The notes below the pieces were generated by a model, which was given only the letters and a program-made list of their open reading frames with translations, was not told where the DNA came from and searched no databases. The translations under genes and the position numbers were made by a program. Positions 21,711-32,935 of a stretch of 64,000 nucleotides of DNA are shown here, piece after piece. This stretch comes from Sequoia sempervirens (taxonomy: Eukaryota; Streptophyta; Pinopsida; Cupressales; Cupressaceae), in NCBI GenBank assembly GCA_007258455.2, contig VDFB02193867.1, positions 570,381,328 to 570,445,327 of the forward strand, written 5' to 3'. The stretch's first letter is position 1. Each line of letters starts with the position of its first letter.

Positions 21711-22525
21711 ATGTTTGTTGCGCTGCTTTCAAACCCCCAATCGAGCCCTCCATTCCTCGTAGATCTGAGATGGAGGTTAGAAAACACGGTTGGGCGAAAG
21801 TTGTTTCATCCATCCTCTCCCACGGGCAATTATGAGGAAAAGTTGGCACTCAGAAAATCTCCAAACCTTCGCCCCCTCAAATCTTCCGCGTCTGGTCCTC
21901 TACAATCAAATGACACCTTAATCTGCCTAGTTGTGCCTATATTTGTTTCGGTGCTTCTAATGTGGGGGCAAATTTTGCATGCGGGACTTTCGAAAACCCA
22001 TCTAGGGCTTTTGCGGATCACGCGATTCCCAAGATTGGGGCGAAGTTCACCGCTTGGGACGCTCACCCAAAGAAATTGAATGCATTGGTGAATCGATCAG
22101 TTGCAGACTTCATCAAACCCCTTAGACAGGCCGCCTCTTCCCCTGTCCTCAAATTCGTTGAGGATGCCTCAAAAGAAGTAATTGAGGGTGGGCAATTCTT
22201 CATAGCTGATGGGGTGATCGGATAGTTCAATCGCCTATGGTTGTGAATAATTTTATGACAGGCGTCGAAGAGCAAATAATTGGGGACACCGATAATAAGC
22301 AAGAAGTGGAGACTTCGGCTTGAAGAGGAATAAGACTTATGTGTCACCGACTACCCCAAAGAAAGGTGATCTTAAGGATCGTGTTGTTAGCACAAAAGGA
22401 AATAAGCATATCACAGATTCTCAGTCTGAACAAGGTTGGACAGAAGTTAAGAGGAGGAAGATCCCCCATTCAAAACCCACTCATCAAATGACATTAAGAT
22501 CAGCCATTAAAGAGAAAAAATCTTG
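21711..22525 (+). pseudogene. LINE ORF1-like N-terminal and linker region, copy 1 (frameshifted)
   Basis: The region is markedly more GC-rich than its surroundings. In copy 2 a 171-aa frame runs unbroken at 50539-51054. Here a one-base loss near 21940 (GCCTATATTTG versus GCCTAATAGTTG) splits it into frames at 21711-22079 and 21962-22225, the second containing GAKFTAWDAHPKKLNALVNR. A further frame, 22320-22525, ends with EQGWTEVKRRKIPHSKPT and MTLRS, typical of basic linkers in plant LINE ORF1/Gag-like proteins. The assignment rests on the linker motif and the zinc knuckle further downstream and is tentative. Confidence 0.45.
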
Positions 22526-22829
22526 AAAGTTCAGGCAATATGATATTGTTTTCCCATGTTAAGACGGTGTAGATTTATCAACATAGATGGTTAGAATAAT
22601 AGGTTATGCACCCCATTCTAGGGCATGCACTTTATCAATATTTTACTTACAAATAATTTTATGGGGTACAACTCCTTCATATCTAACTTACCAACAACAA
22701 AAAAAGATGCCTAATTTTATAAATCACTCATTTACATTATACACCACCACCCCTAGTCGTAGTTGTCATTTACAACTCCTCCCTAATGAGGCTATCCTCA
22801 TGAATTATTTAAACCTTTACATTTAACAA

Positions 22830-23280
22830 ACTTGCTAGGTAAGTCGTGGTATTGGAGAGAGCACTCTTTCTCCACAAAGCTTTGATCAACTTCCTTTAAC
22901 CCTTTTATTGAGCCTCTTAATGTGCATCTAGTGTGGGTTAGACTTTTGAATATCTTTGTCTCTTTGGAAGGTTTCATGTTTTGAAACCAAAGGCAACTCT
23001 ATTGGTCACTTCTTGAAGGTTGACAATTCGACTTCTTACATGGGGCACTCTATTTTTTCTCACATTCTGGTGAGCATTGTCATCTCCAAGCCTTTTCATG
23101 GGATGTGGTTTTGATGGTAGGGGAAAGACCTTGATCTCAACCTCTTGATTATGAGGGTCTCCTTTTTAGATGCAAACGATGCTTCTCCACCAATCACTTG
23201 GCTACGAATTGTCCACTCTAAATGCAAGGGACTGCTACTTGGTGGAAGAGCACTAAAGAAGATCACTTGACTAGTCATGC
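22830..23280 (+). pseudogene. LINE ORF1 relic: DUF4283-like part and CCHC knuckle, copy 1
   Basis: The plus strand at 23171-23212 encodes CKRCFSTNHLATNC, an intact CX2CX4HX4C knuckle, followed by PL and a stop. Before it, across frameshifts, comes a W-V-R-L-type segment and GNSIGHFLKVDNST with SIVISKP, which align with the VWVRLPNLP...ALGxFLxVD...DISK pattern of plant LINE ORF1 proteins. It served as the RNA-binding chaperone of a LINE and is now broken. Confidence 0.65.
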
Positions 23281-24110
23281 CCCCGATTCTCCATTGGATG
23301 GCTCCTCTTAGGATGACGATGATTCCTTAGCTTCTTGTGTAGCTTTGACATGCCCTTTAGATCTTATTGGGGAACTTCCTACCCCAATTTCATATCCCAC
23401 TTTGCCTTCAATTTTAGATCATCTTTAGATTACTCATTTGGTGGAATACCACCTTTCGCCTTGCCATTCTATTGCTCTTTCTTTGCATGCTAATGGACTC
23501 TTTGTGGGGGAATCCCCCCACCTCCCCTTGTTCTTAGAATCTAGAAGATAATATCTCTTGCATTGTTGTTAGGAGGAAGAAAGTTCTTCCTAAATCGTTA
23601 TCCTGAACTCATGCTAGAGTGTTAAGTGTGAGGCCAATTTGTACAAGGTTTAATATTGTCTAAGAGGGACCTTGGGGGTCCCAGTTCTATCTTTTGTTCA
23701 TAGGTTTTTTTTTTTGGCAACTTACTTGCAATTGCACCTCACTCTTTTGGAGTGCTATTAATTTGTTGTTTTTGGGCAGCTCGGGCCTATTTTGTCTTGC
23801 CTTATGGCAACTTTTGTAAAGGGTTAGAACTTGTGTTTTCCTTCTTATTCTAGTAAAAAACAAACTTGCTCAATCTTCATCTCATTATTTTATATTTTAA
23901 GTTTAATTGTCCCTCTTCATGCTTCCCGTGAGGGTTATTGTGTGTAGCTTTAACACATAGCTCTTGATAATCTAAAACTAATCATTGTAGAACCCTCCAC
24001 AACCATATGTTTTTCTTAATTGTATTTCATCCATGATATCCCAAGTTTATGAAACGGAGACAATAAGGGATCAATTTTGAGGATGACTTTTTTCAAGCCA
24101 TTTTTAGGGA
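23281..24110. other. Non-coding tail of LINE relic and intergenic sequence, copy 1
   Basis: Ser/Asp-rich frames continue for a short way (DSPLDGSS) and then decay. A 13-base T run at about 23706 and an Asn/Leu-coding stretch are seen. No separate gene recognised. Confidence 0.4.
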
Positions 24111-24113
24111 GGC

Positions 24114-24124
24114 AGGGGACAACA
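24114..24124 (+). repeat. Candidate hAT terminal sequence (CAGGGGACAAC), copy 1
   Basis: CAGGGGACAAC precedes the hAT transposase relic and shares GGGGACA with the motif cluster at 27245-27395 beyond its other end. hAT termini commonly start CAGGG. I could not find a matching 8 bp target duplication. Confidence 0.35.
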
Positions 24125-24419
24125 ATATAAAAAATAGGGAAAATTTAAACTATATAGACAAATTTCAAATATTCATATGATAACATTGATAATACATTCG
24201 CCATATACATTATAGATCATTAATGCATAACATCATACATGAGAGTCGAACAAATTAACAAATATCAAAACTTAATTGCTTTCATAATTTATTGTCAATA
24301 TCATGTGATATTAAAAAATAGTATACACGTTACAACAAAATGCCCAAAGGCTGCAAATTTCACTTTCAACTATAATATGAAAATATAAAAACAAAGAAGT
24401 ATATTGTTGCCTCTAATAT

Positions 24420-26720
24420 GCATATGCCAACACTACATCAAAATCAAAGTTCTCCTTTGAGTCACTGCCACTATGAGGGTCTACCCCATCTAATGGAATC
24501 CCAATCAATCCCTCTTGTGCCTCCTCCCGATCAACCTTTGTGACATCTTTAGATCAACATCCCATCATAAAGTTAGAGCTTATTGATACTCCAGAGTCTG
24601 ATGATCTTGAAGTCAAAGAGTCACTCATCTAGAGGTAAGTATATTCCTTTTGAGAGAGTAGATAAAGTCGTATTTGGACCAATTCCTCTTTGTAGTAGAG
24701 GAGTTGACAACCCACGGAAAAAAGTGAATGGCAAGAATCATAACTCTGCTGTATCCTTCTTGTGTCATGTCCACCATCCAATAGGGCCATTTTGAGCTAA
24801 TGTAGCTCTATCTAACTATAGGGCCATCCAATAGTTGGACCATGAAGATTTGTGAAGACATCCATTTTGAGTAAAGTATTGTAGAGTCTTCAATCGAATA
24901 CATCTTTCAAAAGATGATTAATCACTCTTTCACCTCTGTGTCATCACAAGGAGACAACCTTCCAACCTTTGGTGCATAACATTTGGGATTTAGAACAAAG
25001 GTTACCATATGAAGTGATGTATTCATGCTGTTCTACCTATGCATCACAATGGGCTTAATATGTTGTTCATATAATCCCAAATTAAAATCCTTAGCCAAAA
25101 TTGTTTGCTTTATCTTTCCAAGCATGATATCAAATGTCTCATATACCTCTCCAAGACTAGGAGAGCATGTATCAACATATCTAATGGTGTCTACAACATG
25201 TGAGATGAAGGAGCAACATATCTACAAAATGCAAACAAAAAATTCAAAAAATTAATTGACAAGTTAGAAGCTTTGAAAGTTGAAACAATGAACAATAAAA
25301 TTAAAATATTAAAATCAGAAATCTAATGATAAAATTAGTAATTTAATATTTAATATCTAATCAAATCAACAATTTATTAATAAAATCAGCAATGTCTTAC
25401 TTCATAATGGACCACCAATCGTCATTAAGGATCTTTTGTTTGATGACTTTTCCTTCAATAGAGCTTGAATTAGGCCATCTACTCCACTCCAAATTCATTA
25501 TCATCAATTGTAGAGGCTCATGCAACTCAAGCATCCTCTCTAACAAAATGAAGTATAACACACATCTTGCCTCCATAGGTTTGAGAAATTCCTTAATTGA
25601 AAAAGTCTTGAAGAGAGAGAGGTGTGGTGGTTGCAAATGTACATTTGAATATCTCTAGCTTTTGTCACCACTTGTTTCACAAAATCTATTTTCCCCATGT
25701 TTTTCAATGCATTGTTCAATGCATGAACACAACATGGGGTCCAAAATATGTGCTTGTAAACACCCTCCACTATTATACTAAACAATTCACACACATGTTG
25801 AATCAGGGACCACCTGTACAACATTTGAGGCCCCAACTTCTATGACCTCATTCAAAATGTTAAACTAGATGTCTACATTCTTACATTTCCCTGAACAATC
25901 AATGACTCTAAGAAAATAAGAGCCAATTGTGCATGTGACTATAATATTGATGAGTAGCTGACATCTAATACTGGTCCACCCATCCATCATAATAGAGTAA
26001 CTCATCCTAATCCAAGTTTGCTCATATCATCTATTAGCAAACTAAGCTTAGAATCTTCTTTGTTTATAAGGGTAGTGCATAATTTATAATTTGTAGGGGG
26101 GGCAAATGAGGGACAGATAGAGGCTACATTTTTTATCATTTGTTTGAAGTAAGAGGAATGAGCCACATGAAATGGGATGGTATGAGCATAATTTGTTTTG
26201 ACAATGCTTGCACATTGAACATACTTGTAATAGTCCCTAGCCTCTCACTACCACTAATCTTCCTCTTTCCTCTTGTGGCAATATCACCACTACCACTACC
26301 AACCACAGATGACATAGGCATCACCACAAAAGAATGTATTGGCTTGTCACATCTCATGCCTACAAATTGAACATACTTGCAATTGTCACTGGCCTCTCAC
26401 TACCACTAATCTTCCTCTTTTCTTTTGCGGCAATATCACTACTACCACTACCAATCATCAAAAGAATGTATTGGCACATGGTCACACCTTTATACCTCAT
26501 TTCCACGTCCATATGCAATCTATGAACCTCTACCTTTTCATCCTCCTGTATGTCTAGACAAATCTTAATTTCATGACTTGTAATACCCAAGAAACTAGAC
26601 CATACCCTTGTGCAGCTCTCTCTAAAATCTTTCTTGCAAATGTGACACAACCACACACTACCCCCCCTTGAATTTTTCTTTTTGTTATCTATGATTGTCA
26701 CAAGTTGGAGAAGAGGTTTT
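24420..26720 (-). pseudogene. hAT-superfamily (BED/DUF659) transposase relic, copy 1
   Basis: Minus-strand frames carry the whole domain order. A BED finger-like start (GGSVWLCHICKKDF, 26660) shows Ser-Ser where the zinc-binding His is expected. Next are IPFHV-like ...SHFMW, a DUF659 segment ending SIMMDGWT, then IIVEGVYKHIFWTPCCVHAL and NNALKNMGK (25800-25680). LERMLELHEPLQLMIMNLEW and LNDDWWSIMK follow (25600-25400), and finally the C-terminal hAT dimerisation motif NSSTTKRNWSKYDFIYSLKR near 24630-24700. The DNA-cutting enzyme would have excised its own element. Numerous stops and frameshifts and a 152 bp internal duplication make it non-functional. Confidence 0.85.
26214..26517. repeat. 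152 bp tandem duplication inside hAT relic, copy 1
   Basis: ATTGAACATACTTG, CTCTCACTACCACTAATCTT and GAATGTATTGGC occur twice in order at a distance of 152 bp. About 20 bp are lost inside the second unit. It encodes the repeated SGSERxxTITSMFN-like segment. Confidence 0.8.
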
Positions 26721-27244
26721 TATTGGAGTTAAAAGAGACTTTTGCATAAGATTTCAAGATAAGGGAATTACACTCAAATGAATTTGGTTACTGTTCTCCT
26801 CCACTCCCAATATTTCTTTCGTTTTCTTCCATTTCATTGTCACTACTCTCATTGCCACTACTACTCATGTTGTTTTGAGAGATATAATGCAAGTTTAAAT
26901 TAAAAAATGAAAAGAAAAAAATCAAACATTTCTAACTTTAAACTATAAAAATAAATTGAAAAAATTAAAATGATAGAATGACTTATCTTTTTCACTATTT
27001 TGTTGTCTCGCTATCAATGATGCCCTAGATTCACTTCTCTTCCAAGTGCTCCTTCAAACCCTGCTAAAAAAAAAAAATTCTTCCCTTTTGACTGCAATAG
27101 TTTTGGACAACAAAAATGAAATTGGAAGAGAAATGAGGTTGTTTTTTCTCATTCAAAGCGAGTTGGGGTTGGGGGCCCACTAACAAATAATATAATTTTT
27201 TTTATGTTTTCAAGTTTTGGTGTTTTTTTTAAATGTTACTTTTT

Positions 27245-27395
27245 TATGGGGACAACCAACTGTCCCCTTTAATATTTTGGAATGTCCCCAAGTTTTCAGA
27301 ATGTCCCTTGTTTTTTTATGCAAATTGGGGATGGTTCGGGGACACCTCCTAGGCGTCCCCATGTCCCTGGAATGTTCTAGAAATAGGGACACCCC
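27245..27395. repeat. Cluster of GGGGACA/TGTCCCC motifs (subterminal repeats), copy 1
   Basis: At least seven copies of GGGACA in both orientations fall within 150 bp (for example GGGGACAACC, TGTCCCCTTT, TGTCCCCAAG, GGGGACACC, GTCCCCATGTCCCTGG). Dense subterminal motifs of this kind bind transposase in hAT elements. The cluster lies beyond the N-terminal end of the hAT relic. Confidence 0.55.
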
Positions 27396-27419
27396 AAAAA
27401 ATGCTAAGGACATGTTTTC

Positions 27420-27835
27420 AAGTTTCCTTGTAAACCTTTCCGAAGGAGAAGGATGATTGTTAAATTGAAGCTTTTTCTTCCTTATTGAGCCAATTTAGTT
27501 TGCCTTCTTATGAGTGTGATCCATCTTAAAATTTTCATGTTCCTTAGATGTTTTAGCTGCTAGAACACTCTCCTTGTCTTGGCTCTTGGTCATGGGCATT
27601 TTTATGTATGCACTAATATTGCTGAAATAGAAAATCAAACAAGATAAATTTTGATAAGTAGGAGGTATTTTCCACAACGTGTCAAATTATGATATTGCTA
27701 TTAGGATTCAACCGTGTAGTTTTCGAGTCAAACTCATTGACCCATGTTTCATGAGTAGCGGTTCACAAGAACCCATCTCTCATGATAATGAATGGTCCAC
27801 TTAGCACTCATTGCATCTAGGTGATGCTCACAAGG
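27420..27835. other. Intergenic, nothing certain, copy 1
   Basis: Only short frames. The right part (from about 27700) may belong to the element carrying the 5S-like block. Confidence 0.35.
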
Positions 27836-27944
27836 TGAAGCACTGGGCCTTCCCGGGAGGTCACCCATCCCAGTAGTGCTCTAGCTTAAGTGCGCTTAAC
27901 CACAGAGTTTTCCCCAAGGTTAAGCCCACTTAGCTTGCAACCCC
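27836..27944 (-). repeat. 5S-rRNA-like sequence (Cassandra-type LTR or 5S-derived SINE), copy 1
   Basis: The minus strand matches the 3' two thirds of plant 5S rRNA: GTTAAGCGCACTTAAGC (A-box region, 27889-27900 on the plus strand), GAGCACTACTGGGATGGGTG (covering the C box) and ACCTCCCGGGAAG then CCCAGTGCTTCA. The 5' third is diverged, so this is not a functional 5S gene. 5S-like internal promoters are carried by Cassandra TRIM LTRs and by 5S-derived SINEs. Flanking sequence on the minus strand (from about 28030 down to 27700) is probably the rest of that element, but I could not fix the ends. Confidence 0.7.
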
Positions 27945-28240
27945 ATTTGCAAAACCTTCAGCAAGTGTTGTGCCTTACGAACCATTCATCATAGAGCCCC
28001 TTTAGCTCATCAATTGATAAATAGTGAGCAAGATTGTTGGGCTAGCGCACATCAAAAGCGACTCCTCTTTTCTTTTTAACACTTGGTAGTTATAATGAGA
28101 ATGAGATCACTCGTTTAATTGAAAATCCCTATATATAGAGAAGTCTTACAAACCTAAACACCGCCATTGCTGTTGCAATATGTTATGTTAGGGAAAACTC
28201 ACAAATAAGCAAGAAAAACACCATAAAACGCACTGAACAA

Positions 28241-28253
28241 AACATATACTCTT
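28241..28253. repeat. LINE target-site duplication, left, copy 1
   Basis: AACATATACTCTT, repeated with one mismatch (AACATGTACTCTT) at 28587-28599. Confidence 0.7.
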
Positions 28254-28586
28254 GATGGAATGAGGAAAACGGGCGGGAGGTGGACTTTTTTAGGCAACCA
28301 GCAATGGCAACGATGATGGCGTACAGTGGCGTTGGTTGGGTGCGGTGCCGTTCTACCATGGCACCATTTGGTCTGTTCTGGTTTTTCTGACAGAACTTGC
28401 TTTGTATTGCTCGGCCTCGGCTTGAGTTTAATGTTCCGTGTAGGTGGGTATGCCTGGTAGGATGGGAGTGGGGCTTGCATGGTTGGTTTTGTCTGTGCTT
28501 GGGCGAAAGTATCTGGCCCATGGACTCGAAATGTACTGCAACTTTTCTTTATTAATATAAATATAAAATTTACGTATAAAAAAAAA
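28254..28586 (+). mobile_element. 5'-truncated LINE 3' end (or SINE) with poly-A, copy 1
   Basis: A 333 bp, relatively GC-rich insert ends in TTTCTTTATTAATATAAAT...ACGTATAAAAAAAAAA, the usual A-rich tail of plant LINEs. It is flanked by 13 bp direct repeats with one mismatch. No A/B box is evident, so a 5'-truncated LINE is more likely than a tRNA-SINE. Minus-strand ORFs of 112 and 130 aa over it are shadows. Confidence 0.7.
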
Positions 28587-28599
28587 AACATGTACTCTT

Positions 28600-29117
28600 A
28601 AAAAACTCCTTCACAGTGAAAACTAGAAGTACTTCGAGCAATGCAACCAACAAACTTTGATCTTTGATTTAAGTTAATATTTCTTACAAACCCACCATGT
28701 GGCTTCACCTTAAATGTATTATTTCAACTAGTACATTCACAATTCATTGCCTTCTGGTTTATGCCAAATATCGGTTTTGATGGTTGGAATCTAGAAATCT
28801 GATATATGTCCACTAGAAGCTAATCCTTTCATTATAGAAGAATACAAAGGTAATTAGAAGCAACGTGGATTCTTCAAAATGTAAGAATTCCAACTGTGCT
28901 GCAAGTGCATTCAACTGAGTTTTTTGGTTTCGTTCTGCTGGCTACAACTTCAGTAAATCAAAGGCTGCTCCCGGAACAAAAAGGGAGAAACTGCAATAAA
29001 GAATATGATTTTTTTGACCAACAAAATGGTCTTCACATAGCTCAAAATTGCTTCCCAAAGTTTATCAACCAAATAGCCAATTTTTAAAATCCAAGATGAC
29101 ACCCATCAAATCATTGG
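28600..29117. other. Downstream region of the F-box/kelch gene, copy 1
   Basis: Probably 3' untranslated and intergenic sequence for the minus-strand gene. I see no canonical AATAAA close to the stop on that strand. Confidence 0.4.
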
Positions 29118-30517
29118 TTAGTCCTCAAGTAAAGCACAATGAGCACTGCTAGGAACCCAGGCAAGTGAAGCTGTCTTCGGTATCTGTTTAGGTTCTCTCC
29201 ATATGCACTTCCATATGTATACCTGGTTGTTTTCTTCATGTTGCATGTTACTAACAAATCCTGAATTGCTACTACTGGCAGACATGCCTGAAAGTTCTGA
29301 CCCACTGTCAGCCTCTCCTCTCAAATTATGTGACACATTCCATCTAACATTTGTATTGGTCCCTCTTCTTGAACTCGCAAGCTCTATTCTTGCCTTAAGG
29401 TAATTTGAATCCATCCTAAGTTCTAATTTTCCAACCTCTCTATTATCTTCCCTCTTCCAATCAAACTCATGTATGCAATTTCTTCTCATCACAGATTCAA
29501 GCCAATCTTTCCTATCAAATCCACTTCTGTTGTCCAGATCAAGCTGCCACACCCCATCAGGACTGTCCGATATGACAAGATGATTATATGGGTCTACTTT
29601 AATCTTACCTGTTAGACCATAAAGCTTATCTCTGTGTCCAACAAGTCGACTTATTTTTGCTGGAAGACCTGCAACGATTTCCCAAGAATCGTTCTCAATT
29701 AGATACATTTTGAGCAGTGAATCCTTCCAGTCTGCAACAAAAAGCTGAGAGTTAGCAGAAGCAATTGGACCTCGGGCAAGCCCTCGACGAAGACCAGGAT
29801 TCATTCGAATCCATAAGTTTTTTACAGGATCATATAGTTCCCCTTCAATTGGACTTCCTATGCCCAGATTTGTACCCTTAACATAAATCAACCCTCTATG
29901 TTCCACACCAACACAACCTTTCATGGCAGAATGCATCCTTGAAACAAAACTCCAGCAATTTGTAGATGGATCATATATCTCAGCAGAAGCACCTTCTTCC
30001 ATTTTTTCATTACCTCCAGCAACAAGAATCTTTTTCTTTGAAGCTACAGCTGCTGAGTTAGAACGGGGAATCTGCATTGGAGCTACTTTAATCCATTGAC
30101 CCTTGCAGTAATCATATTTATGAACAGAGTTTGCAGGTTCAGTAGGACGAATGCAACTGTATGTAGTTGTTTGATCACCTCCCATTACAAAAAGTGTTCC
30201 CTGCAAGGCAGCAACTGTCTCAATCCACCACCATTCATAAGGATTAATGTTCCGCTCTGGAGTAGAAACTGTTTGATCCAAAGGCAAAGGAGGAAGGCAA
30301 AACCATGTGTGCTCCTTCAAATTGAAGATCTGAACTCTGTTGCCATGCACTACAAATGAAATAAAAGTTTCGTTGATTTTAAATGCAGACCTAGTAGCAT
30401 AAAATTCCTCCGATGAGAGTATTCTTCTCCAGCTTTTTGAGACACGCCTCAAAGACATATCATACTTAACAAAAGGGACATGCATCAAGCATAACTGTGC
30501 CAAATCATTTGGTAAGC
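29118..30517 (-). CDS. F-box/kelch-repeat protein, exon 2 (copy 1)
   Basis: This exon carries residues 124-589 and the stop of a 589-aa protein. Its acceptor (TCCTTGCAG|GC) joins exon 1 in frame to give ENVLIPGLPNDLAQLCLMHV, the start of a canonical plant F-box (about residues 122-165, VSKSWRRIL at the end). The F-box binds the SKP1/ASK adaptor, so the protein probably is the substrate receptor of an SCF ubiquitin ligase. Kelch blades follow at about residues 175-430: LQGTLFVMGGDQ, KKKILVAGGNEK with AEIYDPSTNCWSFVSRM, GLIYVKGTN, GELYDPVKNLWIRM, SQLFVADW, KLYGLTG. They would form a substrate-binding propeller. A C-terminal extension (Ser-rich, then IWREPKQIPKTASLAWVPSS) is not kelch. A start at 30503 is not real: that codon is TTG (Leu) inside the F-box. 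No ortholog named. Confidence 0.93.
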
Positions 30518-31189
30518 CTGCAAGGAGTTAATTTTGTCACGACAGAATATTTTTTAGAAACTCCAAGAATAGCTAACAAACAAGCAAATTCTTCTAATAT
30601 AACTGACATGAGTTTTAATATTTAATCATGAGAGTGTTAGGAATGTTGATGTACAACATTATTTAACGTCAATCTAACAAGCCTAATTGACCTTGAAAGA
30701 AGAGATACTTAAATAGTTGCTTTTACTCTCTAAAGGAATATGCTATGTATGCAGATCATCAAAACTGAGAGGCTTGAAAGATGTTTGTGTTCCTTGCACA
30801 CTGCCATTCTTTATATCTAACAGATTTTTTCTCAATAAAATGTCTTGTTTCCTCTTTTATTACTTCTAGTTTAGTCTTCCACACATCTTGTTCTGAATTT
30901 CTAGCATATTACTAGAGTGTCCGTTCTGTATAAAATTTAGATCCCTTCATGGGATCCAGGAGTGATTTTGTTGGTGCTTTGTGTGGTGAAAACAAGATAT
31001 GCCAGGGCAGCATGGACTTGTTGCTGCTGGTTCTTAGCATGGTAAAAACCAAATATGTGGAGAGCACGGGAAACAATGGAGAGATTATCACAATTGTGGA
31101 ATTTGTCTGACTCAATGTTACAGTCTTATTTGGGTATTGGGTCGTGTACATATCAACTTAGAGTTTGTGTGTCTCAATGCTGCAATTTG

Positions 31190-32180
31190 TTTACCAGGCA
31201 CTGGCAGTGAGGATAATTTGTTGGAGTTTGTCTGGCCCAATGTTGTAGTTTAGGTGTTAAGCAATGAGGACATCTTAGTGAAGAATTCTCAAATCTTCAA
31301 AATAAAAACTTGATTTGAAGCCACTTTCCTATTGTCAAAACATTTGGAAACTGGATTGCATGAGGGAAACCTAGATTAACTGAGATTTAAACTTACAAGT
31401 TACAGACATGTCTGAAATGGTGATCTACAATATTTTGAAAAGTCAATACTATAAATCTAATTTATCTTGAAGAGGAATCTTCTTGAATTTTTTCTTATAT
31501 GTAACCATCCAGAGGGGGATAGGTTGTAGAGAAAAGAACTGAAGGAATTGAGCGATTCTTTACCCCTTTGGATGATTTTATTAAAACCATATTTGTTAGG
31601 ACTGAAAAAATGGAGGCATTTTGGCAATTCTAAAATTTTCCCAGCTCAAAGTTATAGTCATGCAATAGTATTGGTCCTTGGGCAATAACAATATTGTCAT
31701 TTGGCATTTCCATGGCTCAATGCTCTGATTTGGACATCCGGCTGAGACAACATCTTAGCGAAGCATTAAGCAACCTGCAAAATACAGACTTAATTTAAGG
31801 TTGCTTACCAGCAATGGCTTATTACAACATTTGCAATCTGCATTGCATGAAGGAAATCTAAATTTAGCTTAGATTTATAATTATTGTATTTAAGGAGAGT
31901 GTTTGACATGTTGATCTACAATAGTATCTAATCTCAAAAACAAAACTATTGATCATGAACAGGAAACTTGAAGAGTTTCTTGTGTGTAACCATCCAGAGG
32001 CATACTACATGCATAAAGGAAAGGTTGTAGAGCATGGAAACTAAGACAGCTCAGGGAGGATATCATATCATTCTTTGCACCTTCAATGCATATGATAAAA
32101 AAGACTGTAGAGCATAAAAACTGAGGGAATTGAGAGACGTGTGTCTCTCTGGGAGGATATCATATCATTCTTTGCACCTT
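31190..32180. repeat. Two imperfect tandem units of about 485 bp inside the intron, copy 1
   Basis: AACCATCCAGAGG occurs at 31503 and 31988. ATTGCATGAGGGAAACCTAG at 31355 corresponds to ATTGCATGAAGGAAATCTAA at 31842. GATCTACAATA and GACATCTTAG(T/C)GAAG are also shared. Spacing is 485-487 bp throughout. The unit is strongly diverged, so the duplication is old. Confidence 0.6.
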
Positions 32181-32250
32181 CAATATATACAAATGAAAAA
32201 TTGTAGAGCATGGAAACTGAGATAATTGAGAGATGTTCGTCTCTAAATGC
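32040..32250. repeat. About 97 bp repeat inside the intron, copy 1
   Basis: GAGGATATCATATCATTCTT followed by TGCACCTTCAAT occurs at 32056 and 32153, each near TGTAGAGCAT(G/A)(G/A)AAACTGAG. Confidence 0.75.
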
Positions 32251-32580
32251 TACAAATCCTCCTGATTATTTATAGTCTGTTATGCGGGTGGCAATAATTT
32301 CCTCAACAAAATGCCTCAATCCCTGCACATTATTTAACTTCTGTTATATATGTGGTATTTTGCGTCTGCAATGTTTTTTTTCTTCTCCTCTCAATTCTAC
32401 AGCACATCTACAATATTTCTAGGAACAGATCCACTATCATGAACTGGATTCCTGTAAATCATAAAATGATCTAAAAGAAAAGCCTTGGCTACAACATCTA
32501 TAACTTGCATAGGAACGAAAATTTGATTTATGTTGAAAACCTTAAAAAAAAGAACAACAGATTGTCTTAATATAGCTATT

Positions 32581-32935
32581 TTTTTGTCAAAGAGACTGTG
32601 GCGTAATGGTGATGTGGCCAAAATAATATCTTAAATTAGCTATTTTCCCGCCCAAGGGGTTGTGACATGGCCAAAAGAATATCTCCATTTACCTCAATTG
32701 ATGTCCAAGGGGCTGTAAAGTACATGTAATGTGGCCAAAAGAATATCGTAAATGATATAATATCTTGTTTAAGGGGTTGTGCTGTAATGGTAACCTGTCA
32801 AAATAATCTTAATTTAGCCAATTTCTTTTTAAAGGGGTTCTGTAATTCTAATATGGCCAAAAGAAATCTTTATGTAACGATTTCTTTCCCCAAAGGGATT
32901 GTGGTGTAATGGTAATATGACCAATGCCCCACTAA
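32581..32935. repeat. About six imperfect 60 bp tandem units with a tRNA-like A box, copy 1
   Basis: AAGGGG(T/A)TTGTG-like cores start near 32588, 32653, 32706, 32771, 32832 and 32891. Most are followed by TGTAATGGTAAT and ATGGCCAAAAGAATAT. The last unit has GTGGTGTAATGG (32901-32912), fitting the polymerase III A box, and AGTTTAAATCT (32947-32957), a weak B box, so the array may have grown out of a SINE head. Confidence 0.7.

Noticed and set aside
27836..27944. Functional 5S rRNA gene
   Set aside because: The 5' third is diverged, there is no tandem array, and substitutions hit paired positions.
28183..28591. Minus-strand ORFs of 112 and 130 aa
   Set aside because: They are antisense to a 5'-truncated LINE tail, end in its poly-A/T, and show no domain.
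29118..30503. 461-aa ORF starting at 30503 as a complete gene
   Set aside because: The first codon is TTG inside a canonical F-box. A GT-AG intron joins the frame to exon 1 at 33050-33419 and gives a continuous 589-aa protein.
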